DNA of 64,000 bases from Sipunculus nudus (Eukaryota > Annelida > Sipuncula > Golfingiida > Sipunculidae). The stretch spans positions 30,350,956-30,414,955 of the forward strand of contig CM049318.1 of the NCBI GenBank assembly GCA_026874595.1, written 5' to 3'. Shown in pieces: positions 23,222 to 32,309 of the stretch (the first letter of the stretch is position 1; the number at the start of each line of letters is the position of its first letter). The notes beneath the pieces are model-generated. The model did no database searches and was not told where the DNA came from. It saw only the letters and a program-made list of their open reading frames with translations. The translations under genes and the position numbers were made by a program.

Positions 23222-26074
23222 GTGAGGGATTTGTTGATGTTTAGTAGCAATGTTTAAGTAATGAAGAGAACAGAAAATATGCAGAGTATTTTTTGTAAAG
23301 GAACACACAGTTACTTTTGTTCAGCTGAACTTAATTTGCTTGAAATATCTCGGCAGATTACCAAAATATTTATTGTTATGTTTCGTAATACACGTAAAAT
23401 GTCTTATTTAAACTTATTTAATGTTGATATATAATGATTCCATATGGGCGTCACGAATTTCATGTGACACAAGATTACATCAATCTTTCCTATCCCGAAC
23501 TAAATCTCTAACATAATAGCATATAACTTCTATTTTCAGGTTAATATACCAATACCTGTTTGGTGGGGTCACCGCTTTCACGCCCAGACAGCTCGCAGCC
23601 ATCAACGGTTTCCCGAACTCCTTCTGGGGATGGGGCGGAGAAGATGATGAAATTCACAGAAGGTAGGTACTTAAAGTTTTTATTCGAAAAATATCAACGA
23701 CACAAGGTTCGTCCGACTACACCTTGCCCCGGTCAGTGGTGAAGGAGTGGAGTCCGGACTCGAAACCACTTTTTTAATGACTCAAATTTGGACTCTGACT
23801 CAAGGGCCTTGGACTCGGACTTGCTCTCGGAGTCGGAGGTAAGGACTCGAGAAAACAGGCCGAGTCCATCTCGAGTCAAGTAGAAAAGAAAACGTTGTAC
23901 ATGTTATATATACAAAGCACACATAAGTGACCGACTAAGAAAATAATGAAACAAATATATAAATGACTATGCATACTAAGTTTTACCTTTCCATCAGGTG
24001 CTAAATATAATTAAATATTCAAGTCAACAGCACATATAATTTGCATGATTATTTCAAATATCTCTTATAAATGTCTTTCAATATGAATATTTGTATTGGA
24101 CCCGGACCCGGACTCGAACTCGGACATGGGACTGGAGTGGTCTGAAATCGGGCTTGCACTCGGATGGTTTGGACTCGACTACATTACTGGCCCAGGGCTT
24201 TTGGGCCTTTTCATTTTTGGAGCTTTCCTCGACTCCCTGCGTGGGATGGGGGCCATGCACGTTGAACCCACATACCCTATAAGGATATTCTGCATAAAGC
24301 GTACCCATTCAGTCATGTATGGGGAGGGGGTGCTTATTGTGGTTAAGGTTTTGGTCAGGGGAATTAGCTCGAAGAGCTGTCCGAACCGGACTCCTTTCGA
24401 TTACAGGTCAAAAGCCCTCTCCAGTATACAGTGGAGCTGTCTGTAATAGTGAATAATTATAACAGGGTATTTTCATGAACTGTACTCAAAATAATATACG
24501 CCCGCCCGATACCTTTGAATGTTTCTTTTTACATCTTGAATGTCCGAGTTTCACACGTATAGGTACATAACTGTGGCAAACCTGCAAAGACATGTATTGT
24601 GACAGATTAATTCATTTTAATTATAACTTTTAATTTTGATTTTAATTCCTTAAACAATCTTGATTTAAACCAACGACAGATAATTCAAGGGATTTAAATG
24701 GTATAGTAAAACGACCACCAACGTTACTACGATAAAGTGATGGATATTTTCGAGGTAGTCGTCCAAACCAGGTCTCAAATATAAAGAGCACAAATGTGGT
24801 CATTATTTTGTGGTGGTTGCTAAGCCCAGGTGGTCGTTAGGCCATGTTTCAATTTAATCAAATTGTGTCTTCAGGGTGAGACAGGTATTTCAAGGTGCCA
24901 TACGTTTCCCACGGGAGGTAGCAAAATACACCATGATGAAGCACGAGAAGGACGCTCCAAGAGTTTACGAAAAGTCAGTATGAATATAGTACTTGTCCTA
25001 TCTACTAATGGATATTTTTTCGGATACACGGTGTTCGGATAAACGACGCTCTACTGTAATTCAAGCTTTTAGCATTTCAAGCGTTTTGCTTATGCATTAG
25101 GGTTGGGACGATAATCGATATCCGGGCCTATCGCGCTACCTGACAGCTGCGATAATCGTATCCTTAACTTCCTATTTTCGTAATATCATTATATGGATTT
25201 TTGTCCACAGTTTTGGTACACAAACATACACCTTTAAGATTATTACCTACGTATAATGGCATCACCTGTGTTAAGAAAAGCATTTATTTGCAAGGATAAT
25301 ATTTAGTTTAATGAACTCCATGAAATTCTTTATAGAAGTAATCATTATAATATTAAAAATATAAAGGTGTTGGTGTGTTCAAAAAGCCAGTGTTCGATAA
25401 ACTAACAGAACTGATTTCTGCGAAAACCGTTGGGATTTGTCTTTGCTATAGTTAGTCATGGAATCCTGACAGAAAGTGCTGACAGTTGTGATTTATGATT
25501 TTTATTGCGATATCATGATATATCGCGAAACATTATATATCATTAACAGTCCAACCATATTTTGCAGGGATTAGACACTCTCTGTTATAATATTTTTTTT
25601 TTCTTTGTTCATTCAGTTAAATTCTGTTCTCAGTACCATTCTCTGCATGGTCAAGTTAACATGTAAACTTATAGACAGAAGATATGCATTATTTGTGTGC
25701 GATAAGATAATTTAGCGCATAATTCATTGCGTGGCTTAATTGTAAGTGACTCGTCCGTTCGATGAGGATATTTATTAGTCGCAGATCATTAAAAGTCTTC
25801 ATTGTGATTACGAGACTTATACTTCCTATAAAAATCGAATCCATTAATTTATGTTTTAAAGTTGCACTGTGCTGACGCAAAATCTTTTTTTTTTTCTTTC
25901 AGCCTTCTTTATTTAAATAATCCGAAACCCTACCAAGAAGACGGATTGAGCAATGTTAATTATACAGTTCATGGAATAGAAAAACGCCATCTTTATACAT
26001 GGATAAAAGTTTCTTTACCGAAGCCACCAAATAATTTAACAGACAGGTACACACGAGCCAAGATTAAGGTATGA
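15106..26074 (+). CDS. Beta-1,4-galactosyltransferase-family (GT7) glycosyltransferase, 3' five exons, 5' end not found
   Basis: The enzyme family moves Gal or GalNAc from a UDP-sugar onto terminal GlcNAc in a beta-1,4 linkage, in the Golgi lumen, as type II membrane proteins. Five exons with GT-AG borders join without a stop to give 271 residues, numbered here from the first whole codon at 15108. Visible family features, compared with bovine B4GALT1 from memory: the Cys of APHGC (Cys134), [22 protein letters not shown], a Cys before the DVD metal site (residues 110-112; Asp252 and Asp254), [21 protein letters not shown] (donor/acceptor loop, Trp314 and Glu317 equivalents) and MMKH (Met344 and His347 metal ligands). 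DGL near residue 235 is also conserved. The Tyr289 position is Leu147, and Cys342 is Tyr. The membrane-anchor and stem exon(s) were not recognised upstream. No paralogue number can be given, so no symbol is assigned. Family assignment is certain; substrate is inferred. Confidence 0.95.
15353..15803. mobile_element. MITE with TTCGCGA-rich inverted ends
   Basis: The left end ATACCGTGGGTACC, then CGCGAGGTTTTCAAATTCGC, is mirrored by the right end, whose reverse complement reads ATACCTAGGTTTGATTTC, then TTCGCGAGG. Complementarity extends about 75 bp with gaps. A related fragment lies at 16570-16650. No clear target duplication was found. Confidence 0.65.
16570..16650. repeat. Fragment of the TTCGCGA-rich MITE family
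   Basis: TTTTCGCGATATTTCC and GAAACCCTCGCGAAC match the ends of the MITE at 15353-15803. Confidence 0.55.
16699..17112 (-). mobile_element. SINE-1, full length, minus strand, with target-site duplications
   Basis: On the minus strand the A-box TGGCTCAGGGG (17088-17098) and B-box GAGTTCGAATC (17046-17056) lead a body with CGAGTGCGCCTTTCGGGGG and ACCGGAATGGAATTCTGC. A hairpin tail TGGAGGCGGTTAACTCCACC and an A-rich end close it. Flanks carry a 14-bp duplication, ATTCCACAATCTTT (16685-16698) and ATTCCACATTCTTT (17113-17126), with one mismatch. This shows retroposition and sets the borders. Confidence 0.92.
17395..17574 (+). repeat. pogo-like terminus with GTGGTC motifs
   Basis: ACAGTAAAACCTTGATATTACG is followed by AAGTGGTCGC and AGGTGGTCGCTTAACCGAGG. 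The GTGGTCATTATTT block recurs at 24698-24850. Only one end is visible. Confidence 0.5.
17575..17641. repeat. (CT)n-(AT)n compound microsatellite next to a 3' splice site
   Basis: CT tract to 17610, then AT to 17641, ending 50 bp before the acceptor-bounded exon at 17691. Confidence 0.96.
17691..17878 (+). CDS. GT7 exon b (DVD metal site)
   Basis: The 188-bp exon begins after TTATTTGCAG and ends with AG before GTAAGT (phase 2). Its residues are 79-140 plus two bases of Arg141. It carries [10 protein letters not shown], a Cys in [11 protein letters not shown] that aligns with Cys247, the DVD metal/UDP site, and YMCGPRPVH, where the Cys aligns with Cys266. The acceptor lies only 50 bp downstream of a (CT)n(AT)n tract. 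Confidence 0.95.
18791..19045 (+). repeat. SINE-1, 3'-truncated and diverged
   Basis: It shares TGTCTCAGGTGTTGAGC (decayed A-box), AATCTCAGCCGAGG, AGCGCTCTGCAGGCT, GAGTGCGCCTTTCGGG and ATGACCCAGCAATG with the other SINE-1 copies. A poly-C (18857-18872) followed by (AC)n has expanded inside it. Confidence 0.85.
19736..20085 (-). repeat. Family D repeat, minus strand
   Basis: The reverse complement shares AACCTAAGGTCATAGG-like, GCGGAGGTAGAAATTAC and CCTTCGTGAAGGA blocks with 56095-56450 and with 36150-36480. It is non-coding. Confidence 0.75.
21261..21340. repeat. (CT)n-(AT)n compound microsatellite
   Basis: About 40 bp of CT directly joined to 40 bp of AT. Confidence 0.97.
21659..21880 (+). 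repeat. Family E MITE fragment (GGCGTCAAT end)
   Basis: CAGTGGCGTCAATTGTTCTT and GGGGGATGAC match the left end at 29032. GACACATTTCAAATATATA matches 29203-29220. The right end is not clear. Confidence 0.55.
22758..22819. repeat. (AT)n microsatellite
   Basis: Pure AT, about 62 bp; it creates overlapping false IYIYIY frames on both strands. Confidence 0.97.
23097..23216. repeat. Long (AT)n with ACACAC interruptions
   Basis: About 120 bp; CACACA interruptions near 23159 and 23177. Confidence 0.97.
23540..23662 (+). CDS. GT7 exon c (FGG and WGWGGEDDE loop)
   Basis: The 123-bp exon begins after TATTTTCAG; its first G completes AGG (Arg) with the previous exon. It ends AG before GTAGGT. It encodes [22 protein letters not shown] and [12 protein letters not shown]. 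Alignment to bovine B4GALT1 runs without gaps from the metal-site exon, so the residue before FGG (Leu147) sits at the Tyr289 position. Confidence 0.95.
23734..24189. mobile_element. hAT-like MITE with ACTCGAGTCC ends
   Basis: The left end CAGTGGTGAAGGAGTGGAGT and the reverse complement of the right end, CAGTAATGTAGTCGAGTCC, form imperfect inverted ends. Flanking 8-mers GCCCCGGT (23726-23733) and GCCCAGGG (24190-24197) agree at 6 of 8. The interior is rich in GGACTCGGACT. A related left end lies at 62290. Confidence 0.7.
24190..24425 (-). repeat. SINE-2, minus strand, diverged
   Basis: It shares GGCTTTTGGGCC-, TCGACTCCCTG-, TACCCATTCA- and GATTACAGGTC-like blocks, in order, with 51460-51808. 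A B-box-like GGTTCGGACAG lies near the 3' coordinate end. The hAT MITE seems to have landed in its tail. Confidence 0.6.
24698..24850 (+). repeat. GTGGTC-type repeat terminus
   Basis: It contains TATAGTAAAACGACCACC, ATGTGGTCATTATTTTGTGG and AGGTGGTCGTTAGG, related to 17395-17574. It ends about 25 bp before GT7 exon d. Confidence 0.5.
24875..24973 (+). CDS. GT7 exon d (MMKH metal ligands)
   Basis: The 99-bp exon follows GTGTCTTCAG and ends AA before GTCAGT. The frame is fixed by phase: AG+G (Arg), then [22 protein letters not shown] and APRVYE. MMKH aligns with Met344-x-x-His347 of the bovine enzyme. Another frame of this exon is also open and is a false reading. After MMKH the segment is about two residues shorter than in vertebrate B4GALT1. 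Repeat fragments lie on both sides. Confidence 0.9.
25010..25060 (-). repeat. pogo/Tigger-like right terminus
   Basis: The reverse complement reads TTACAGTAGAGCGTCGTTTA, then TCCGAACACCGTGTATCCGA, the typical look of a pogo-like end. Confidence 0.5.
25098..25559. mobile_element. hAT-like MITE with TATCGCGA-rich interior
   Basis: The left end TAGGGTTGGGACGATAATCG and the reverse complement of the right end, TATGGTTGGACTGTTAATG, are imperfect inverted repeats. Flanking 8-mers TTATGCAT (25090-25097) and TTTTGCAG (25560-25567) match at 6 of 8. It is non-coding. Confidence 0.7.
25903..26074 (+). CDS. GT7 terminal exon with stop
   Basis: The exon follows a T-rich tract and CTTTCAG; its first C completes AAC (Asn215). 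It encodes [18 protein letters not shown], then [14 protein letters not shown], and ends at TGA (26072-26074). DGLSNVNY and the YTxIxV block match the C-terminal strand of the family. The tail after VSLPKPP is about 17 residues longer than I would expect from B4GALT1. Confidence 0.93.
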
Positions 26075-26715
26075 CAGAAAACCATCATGGATATTATAGT
26101 CGTCATGCGCAAGTGTAAAACCGGCCAGTATCCGACTCAGGGACCATATAATTGTATCAGCACGCGAGATCCAGCTCAGCCTGAAATTATTAACGCTCTG
26201 ATTGGCCGAGCATTACAAGGACTAGAGTCCTGTGTTATAGAAGTTATTCGAGATAGAAGTCCCCAAAGAATGAAAATCTCATGGACAAGGGCTCCTGACT
26301 AGATTAAAAGGTCAAGGATGAATCTATGAAGGAATAAGAAAGCCAAGGATGAAAACCTGTGCTTGGTAGAGAAGGCCAAGAAGGAAAGTCTCCTATTGGA
26401 TGAGGTTCGGAATGAAAGCCTCTGATCGGATGCAGAACGAAAGCCTCTGAATGGATTAGGTCAAGAATGAAACCCTCTGAGCGAATGAGGTCAAAGGTAA
26501 AACCTCTGACACGAAGAGGTCAGGAATGAACGGCTGTGATTGGGTGAGGTTAGAAGAAATGTCCCTACTTGGGGGAGGAAATAACGAAAGCCATTGATTG
26601 GGTGAGGACTAGGACGAATTACGTTGATGAAAACTTCTGATTGAAAAAGTTCATCGCGGATGATTAGACGAGTACGCCACCTATGCAATAATAAAACCTC
26701 AAATTAAAAAAAGTA
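26075..26715 (+). other. Probable 3' UTR of the GT7 gene with polyadenylation signal at 26690-26695
   Basis: The first AATAAA after the stop is at 26690-26695. The stretch holds a decayed tandem repeat (about 26330-26660) of a roughly 30-bp unit resembling 'gatgaggtcaagaatgaaa' followed by 'gcctctga'. No transcript evidence is available, so the end is inferred. Confidence 0.5.
26330..26660 (+). repeat. Degenerate minisatellite of about 30 bp
   Basis: Repeats of the theme GATTGGGTGAGGTCAGGAATG and AAAGCCTCTGA, heavily diverged. It lies inside the inferred 3' UTR. Confidence 0.7.
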
Positions 26716-26856
26716 TGCTAAATGTAATGTAACGTCTGGCAATATAACGGACCTCGGTTTCACTTAATTACAATGAACCTCAAATTAAAAAAAAGGTAAG
26801 CTAAATGTATTGTAACGTCTAGTGATATAATGGACCTGGGTTTCACTTAATTCCAG
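26695..26856 (+). repeat. Two tandem copies of a 78-bp unit
   Basis: AACCTCAAATTAAAAAAA starts at 26695 and again at 26773; both copies continue through GCTAAATGTA, TGTAACGTCT and GGTTTCACTTAATT. Confidence 0.9.
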
Positions 26857-27491
26857 TTAAGCGAGGACAACATATGCGTGCAGGCATACAAATTGCGGAA
26901 CGTGGAATGCGAGTTTATAGAAATTTTCTACGTGCCGGGAACTGATAGTACGACAACATGCAAATTTTAATATGTTGTATACGGCATACCATGCGGAAAC
27001 GGCAAAAATCGCACATGCAGCGATTTTGTTCAACAGATAAGGTAGCATTGAGCATGCCGGATCTTCTTCAGTCAATTAAAAGTTTTATCTGTATTCTGCA
27101 CGCATATGTAAATTTAAGCGTAAGATTCAGGAAGACAAAGAGAAAATAGTGTCATGGCATTTATTAGAAAATATAACCGTTTTTCTAACATTGTGAGCGA
27201 CTATAAACGCTGAATCCATGCTCATAATATAGGAAATGTCATTTTTTACAAAACACTCTCAAGAAGGGAATATAATAAATTTTTTACACAAACCTAACAC
27301 ATTGTGACTGTTTTGCTTGGCGTTGGCGATAGGAGTGCAAAGAAATGTGACTTATTTTGATAAAGAAGTTTGACAGTTGAGATAATTAGTCCAGGCAGTC
27401 CCTCAATTCGTAATCATAGGAGATTTGTTTTGAACAGACACGACCTCTGACGGAAAGGCACTACAAATGCTATGTACACAAATCAGTTTAT
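26857..27491. other. No recognised feature
   Basis: Nothing coding or repeated was recognised. Confidence 0.5.
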
Positions 27492-27499
27492 GTTTTTAC

Positions 27500-28408
27500 T
27501 AGTGGTGGGCCGATCATCGAGTTTTTTCGAAAGTCAGTCGGTTTGCTGCCACTTTCAAGCGCTCGATTACCAAAGGCAACTATCGATTACATCATACTCG
27601 TGATTGTTTTTTCCAGAATGTCTTTATGTTATAGGCAAAAATTATTCCTTCATTTTTTACAACATTCCACGCTTCATATAATGAGTTTGTGTTCCCAAAT
27701 AACCTCCGTATCTAACTGAATATGACACGGTAGATGAGAGAACGGAGGACTTATTAAACCTCTGGGAACTGGCAGGGAGCTGCAGAGGTAGAGGAGAGTT
27801 TTCTAACGATATGTTCATTGCAAAATATGGGCGATATGGCGTTAAAATGCTCCAAAATTCTTCAGGTTTAAGCCAATTTTGCGAGATTCTCTTAGAAATA
27901 ATCTTTTCAACTGATGCCAGGTACCGCTGCCACATGAGTAATAACATAATTAGCTTTCAATTACTTTTTTTTTTATAATTTTTACCAAAAATTATATAGG
28001 CCTGTGATTTTCCTGGCGGGCCTGTGAAACCAGTATGCATGTCGGCAGTCGTCATAATTGTTATAAAATGAAAGTCCTTGCTGGTGGTGAAGTTAAAATG
28101 ATACGCGGGAGTTTTCATAAGGGCCAGCAAGTAGATATCATGGACTTTGGTTTAATCCTTGATTATTATAATTAATTAAAATGAAACTTTGAATAGCATA
28201 GCTTAGTAATAACAGGAAAATAAAATAAGGCAAAGACTTATTTTCATTAGGTGGTATTACTTAGACATATGGGCTGGGTTAAGAGAGTACAGTTTGACAG
28301 ATAATTGCATATTTCTTTATATTTTTCTGAACCGATTAATAATCGATCATCGATCGGTTTGCCCAAACCGATGATCGATTATGAAAAAGGAACCGACTCC
28401 CACCACTA
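27500..28408. mobile_element. Non-autonomous hAT element with perfect 8-bp target duplication
   Basis: The ends TAGTGGTGGG and CCCACCACTA are perfect inverted repeats of 10 bp. The flanks GTTTTTAC (27492-27499 and 28409-28416) are identical, the 8-bp duplication expected of hAT transposition. A subterminal hairpin at 28338-28382 pairs AATCGATCATCG and GGTTTG with CAAACC and GATGATCGATT. No transposase frame is present in its 909 bp. Confidence 0.92.
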
Positions 28409-28416
28409 GTTTTTAC

Positions 28417-29031
28417 CATCAATGCCATTTATATATCTTACCCATACAGCCAATAAAAGCATTATATTTCTTCATTGAACACACTTAACACCACGCCTGC
28501 GAGTCATCCTCTCACCCTTGAAGATATATTGACGCCACAGGAACCCTGTTCTCCAATCAGCCAAAGAACGCCTGTCAAAATGAGTGATTGAAATTGTCAC
28601 TTCAGTCAACATGCGATATAACTAGTCTTTTTTCACAAATATAAAATTTCTGGTTTCACTCTAATTCTTTAATGTGAAGTTTTCCTTATAAATACTGGCC
28701 GGAGTATCTGGCAGATTCACTGACATTTAATATTTCAAAAATATTTTTGATTTGTGAATAATATCGCCAAAAACCGACGGCCGCCCATTGTTGGGAAGGA
28801 CTATATATCATTCTCTTAACATAACCCTCGCTTGCCGATGTATACGATAGCAGTTGATACGAGACAAAAAATTCCAGCGATGATCTGTGGTAATATATAT
28901 AGGTGTATATTAATCTTTATTCCAGTTTTTTACGCGAGTACCGTCTGAACCCCCCCCCCCCCTTTTTTTTAAGTGATAAAAATACTTTTCAAATTTGGGA
29001 GGAATCATATATAGCTCAGCTTTAATAAATT
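28417..29031. other. No gene; fragment of a family E MITE end at 28512-28545 and poly-C at 28951-28962
   Basis: CCCTTGAAGATATATTGACG, then CCACAGG, is an inverted GGCGTCAAT end like those at 21659, 29032 and 33924. The rest is unremarkable. Confidence 0.5.
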
Positions 29032-29127
29032 CAGTGGCTTCAGTTTATCTTGAAGGGTGGAGCGGGGATGACTCTAAAGGCGGGAAGATTTCTTGCAAGG
29101 GTGGGATGGGGGATGACAGGCGTTGGA

Positions 29128-29194
<67 letters not shown>

Positions 29195-29463
29195 CTGTGC
29201 GACTCATTTCAAATATATACCGATTAAGTATCAGGTTTTAAAAAAATAAGGTATATGTTAATTCTAACCCATTTTAGATATTAAATATCTTATAGTAAAC
29301 TCAGAAATCGAATCAAAGGATATTATTCTAATTATCAATATATTTCATTTCCAATATATATATATATATTATTCCTTCAATATCAGAGATGATTTCATTG
29401 ACCATCCCCCTCGCTAAAAAGTAGGGAGATATATACTTCATACCCCCTATATTGACGCCCCTG
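29032..29463 (+). mobile_element. Family E MITE with both ends
   Basis: The left end CAGTGGCTTCAGTTTATCTT, then GAAGGGTGG, and the right end (reverse complement CAGGGGCGTCAATATAGGGG) are imperfect inverted repeats. It carries a long (AT)n at 29129-29191. It is non-coding. Confidence 0.65.
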
Positions 29464-30339
29464 GCTGAATTTATATATACGTTGCTTTGGGTTAGGTGGA
29501 ATACAGAGACCTGCAAACAAAAGGGTAATAATGAGGGTGTAACCTAAAAAAAATCAAATCAAATGAGGATTTATTTAAAGTCCCAACGAGTGGCCTTCAG
29601 AGCAATAAAGATTTAATCAACGGATTGCACATTGTTTTCTGAAGTTACTTTTATTCCAAACGGTTGTAGTTGGCCAATTCACAGTAATGTTTGTTTGTGG
29701 ACATATATGAACGTAAATGAATCCTGTTGTTACAATAACTTACAAAAACCAAAATTATACGGGATTTACGTTGAATATAGATAAGCGTATTTATGTAATA
29801 CACCAGGATAGTATCTACTGGGAACGTCAACGTGAAAGGGGAGGTACCATGAAGAAATGCGATGAGAATTTCAGTGAAGGTGTAAAACTTTCCCTCATTT
29901 TAGATGCCTCGGCGTTTTCAGGTATCACGATATCCGGGCTCAACTCAGCCAATATACGGCATATATATGCCAAACAGATGCAGCAATAACTCGGTATAAT
30001 AATAAATCACTGCGCATATTGTTTGAAATCGTGCCAGAATACAGGCCTGTTTCTCACGGTTTGATAAACCATTATATTGACTGCCGAAGCCAAATATTTC
30101 CCCAAGCAGTGACAGGGCCTGCAACAGTGTCAGGGAGGTCCGGGTGAGTCAGTTCTAAGTGTTAATTTACTGATAAGGAGCGTGTGAAGTCAACCTGGTC
30201 TAAGGGCCTTAAAACTTTGAGGAGGTGTTATGGGTGGAATGAAGAAATGACCCAGTTAATTAGCTAATTATAGCTTGTGCCGCCTTCAAAGTAAACATGC
30301 GCGAAAACACACGCAGACACGCGCGCAAACACACAAACT

Positions 30340-30341
<2 letters not shown>
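29464..30341. other. No recognised feature
   Basis: The 90-codon frame at 29717-29989 has no motif and no splice support. Confidence 0.45.

Positions 30342-30388
<47 letters not shown>
30342..30388. repeat. (AT)n microsatellite
   Basis: Pure AT, followed directly by CAGAGGCGGATCCAAGGGGG, a common-looking transposon-end motif. Confidence 0.96.
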
Positions 30389-30393
<5 letters not shown>

Positions 30394-30663
30394 GCGGATC
30401 CAAGGGGGAGGGAGTTAGGGGATTTAACCTTATCTTAAGTTCTCCCATCGAATGACTATTAACTAAGCAAATGACAACATCATAAGTGATACTAGCAGAA
30501 TTATGAGTTTGGCTCAGAGGCTCAGGTTTACCTGGCAGACTTTCCTAACCCAATGATTAACAGTCGGTAACCTGGTATGAAGGATATTACATTGCATCAA
30601 CTTATGATATCAAGCCGCTCAACATTGAGTTCAAGACCTAATTTTCTAACTTGGTTACTTTTT

Positions 30664-31225
30664 AGGTCAGCTGAGCTATAGTGATCGGTCAGCGTCCGTC
30701 GTCCGTCTGTCTGTCTGTCTGTCTGTTAGACTGGCATGTTTTGATACCGTTGGACCTAGAAAACCTGTAACTGAATATCAAGGGAGGTCAGTAAAAAATC
30801 TCCTGAAAAACCTGGAATTAGGTCACTGTGACCTATATAGTCATGGGGCTCGTAGGTCCCCCCCCCCCGAATAATTTAAAAAAATATTAAACAAAACCTC
30901 CAGTATCTTGAAAATTAATGCTTGGATTGCCCTGGATCTTGCCTTGAATATTGACCATCACCAGGGATGTAAGTTTCCAAAAATTGGTGGCGCAACTTGC
31001 ATTTGTTTCTAATTTTACGATATTTTCCCCTGCTTTTGAGACCGTCAAATAACAGCAGTTATGTCAGTTTCTCGATTGTGGTTTCATCTAGTGTCTTGAA
31101 CCTGGTCTGTTTATTGATTTATTTTTCTATGTTTTTTTTTTTACAATTTTACCCTTTATTTTAAGAATGCCAAATTGTAATGATAATATCAGATTTGCAA
31201 ATGTGGTTTTATCTAGTGCCTGAAA
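30664..31225 (+). repeat. Family A element, copy 2, 5' part only
   Basis: TTTTTAGGTCAGCTGAGCTA, TAGTGATC and a GTCCGTCGTCCGTCTGTCTG run match the start at 4916. The unit continues with GTTGGACCTAGAAA and AATTAGGTCACTGTGACC. The GGTCACTTGTTA end is absent. Confidence 0.75.
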
Positions 31226-31915
31226 CCTTGTGTGTTATTAGGGTCCCGCTTGAATAAGCAGATGCCCTATAGAAAGCACCCTGTCCGTCCGTCTGTTCGT
31301 CTTTCTGTTTGTCTGTCAAATTTGTTTCCTGATGATAACTCCAGTTTGGATAGACATAAGGATTTCAAATTTAAGATATATATGGCCCACTGCTAACGCA
31401 AGACCTCTCTAAATTTTAGGGTCATGGGGTCAAAGGTCAAGGTCATAGCGAAGACCCACTAATTTAGAATGATTATGGACGCATTTTAAGCCTAACTTAA
31501 TTTTCATCCCAAACCTTCCATCTTGAACATAATGCTGACCCGCCAATAGGGGGAGAATCTGATTCATATTGGGGTTACAAGGTCAAAGATCAAGGTCACA
31601 AGGGCATCTGTCCACATATTTGTTTCCTGATGAGAACTCCAGTTTGGATTGACATATTGGTTTCAAACTTGACTCATATATGACCCACCAATAATGTAAG
31701 TACCTGTTCGGTCAAGGTCACAGGACTCACTTATTTAGAAAGATTGTGGATGCATTTTGAGCCAAACTTTTCTTCCCCAACCTTCCATGTAACACATATA
31801 GGTGACCTGCTAATATGAGATGAACTGTTTGATTTTGGAGTTACAAGGTCAAATGTTAAGGTCACAGCGGCTATATGTCCACATATTTGCTACTGAATGA
31901 TAACTGAATGAATAT
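31226..31915 (+). repeat. Family B repeat, second locus
   Basis: TTTCCTGATGATAACTCCAG and 'tttggattgacata' blocks occur twice, each followed by AGGTCA clusters and 'gattgtggatgcattttgag'-like blocks, as at 700-1625. Confidence 0.75.
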
Positions 31916-32145
31916 TTTGCGGTGTACTACACTGCTGATTCTCTGTAATTTCGTGGACTGGAGCAAAAAGACTTGATTTGGCTGCCACATTGCCACTGCT
32001 TTCTGAAGGCATGAGCAAATGGAGCCCTCTCGAAAAAGAGGAAAGCAATGGTCCATTTAAGACCCTTCCGAGTCAGAAATGGTCTAATACAGCAGTAGAG
32101 GCATGATTATGTGATTAAATAAATAAAAAATAAATAAATAGATAA

Positions 32146-32148
<3 letters not shown>
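31916..32148. other. No recognised feature
   Basis: Short minus-strand frame without motif. Confidence 0.4.
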
Positions 32149-32187
<39 letters not shown>

Positions 32188-32258
32188 TTGGGCTCGTATT
32201 TACCTAATGTATTACACCCCCCCCCACCCCTTCCCTTCTAAGAAACCTAGAACCACCC

Positions 32259-32307
<49 letters not shown>

Positions 32308-32309
32308 CT

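Larger units (their letters stand above)
17879..23539 (+). other. GT7 intron b (about 5.7 kb)
   Basis: Intron between the DVD and FGG exons. It contains poly-C (18173-18187), a truncated SINE-1 (18791-19045), a family D repeat (19736-20085), (CT)n(AT)n (21261-21340), a GGCGTCAAT MITE end (21659-21880) and two long (AT)n tracts. No coding exon was recognised in 17900-18790, 19050-19735, 20090-21260 or 21900-22750. Confidence 0.9.
23663..24874 (+). other. GT7 intron c
   Basis: Intron almost filled by repeats: an hAT-like MITE (23734-24189), SINE-2 on the minus strand (24190-24425) and a GTGGTC-rich repeat end (24698-24850) that stops about 25 bp before the acceptor. Confidence 0.9.
24974..25902 (+). 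other. GT7 intron d
   Basis: Intron holding a pogo/Tigger-like terminus (25010-25060) and an hAT-like MITE (25098-25559). A long T tract precedes the final acceptor. Confidence 0.9.

Noticed and set aside
22566-23250. Open frames of 66-116 codons rich in IYIYIY on both strands
   Set aside because: They are translations of (AT)n microsatellites; the same happens at 7.3, 9.7, 13.7, 29.1, 42.6 and 62.5 kb.
24830-25042. Open frame starting at 24830 through GT7 exon d in another frame
   Set aside because: Splice phases and the MMKH metal motif fix a different frame for this exon.
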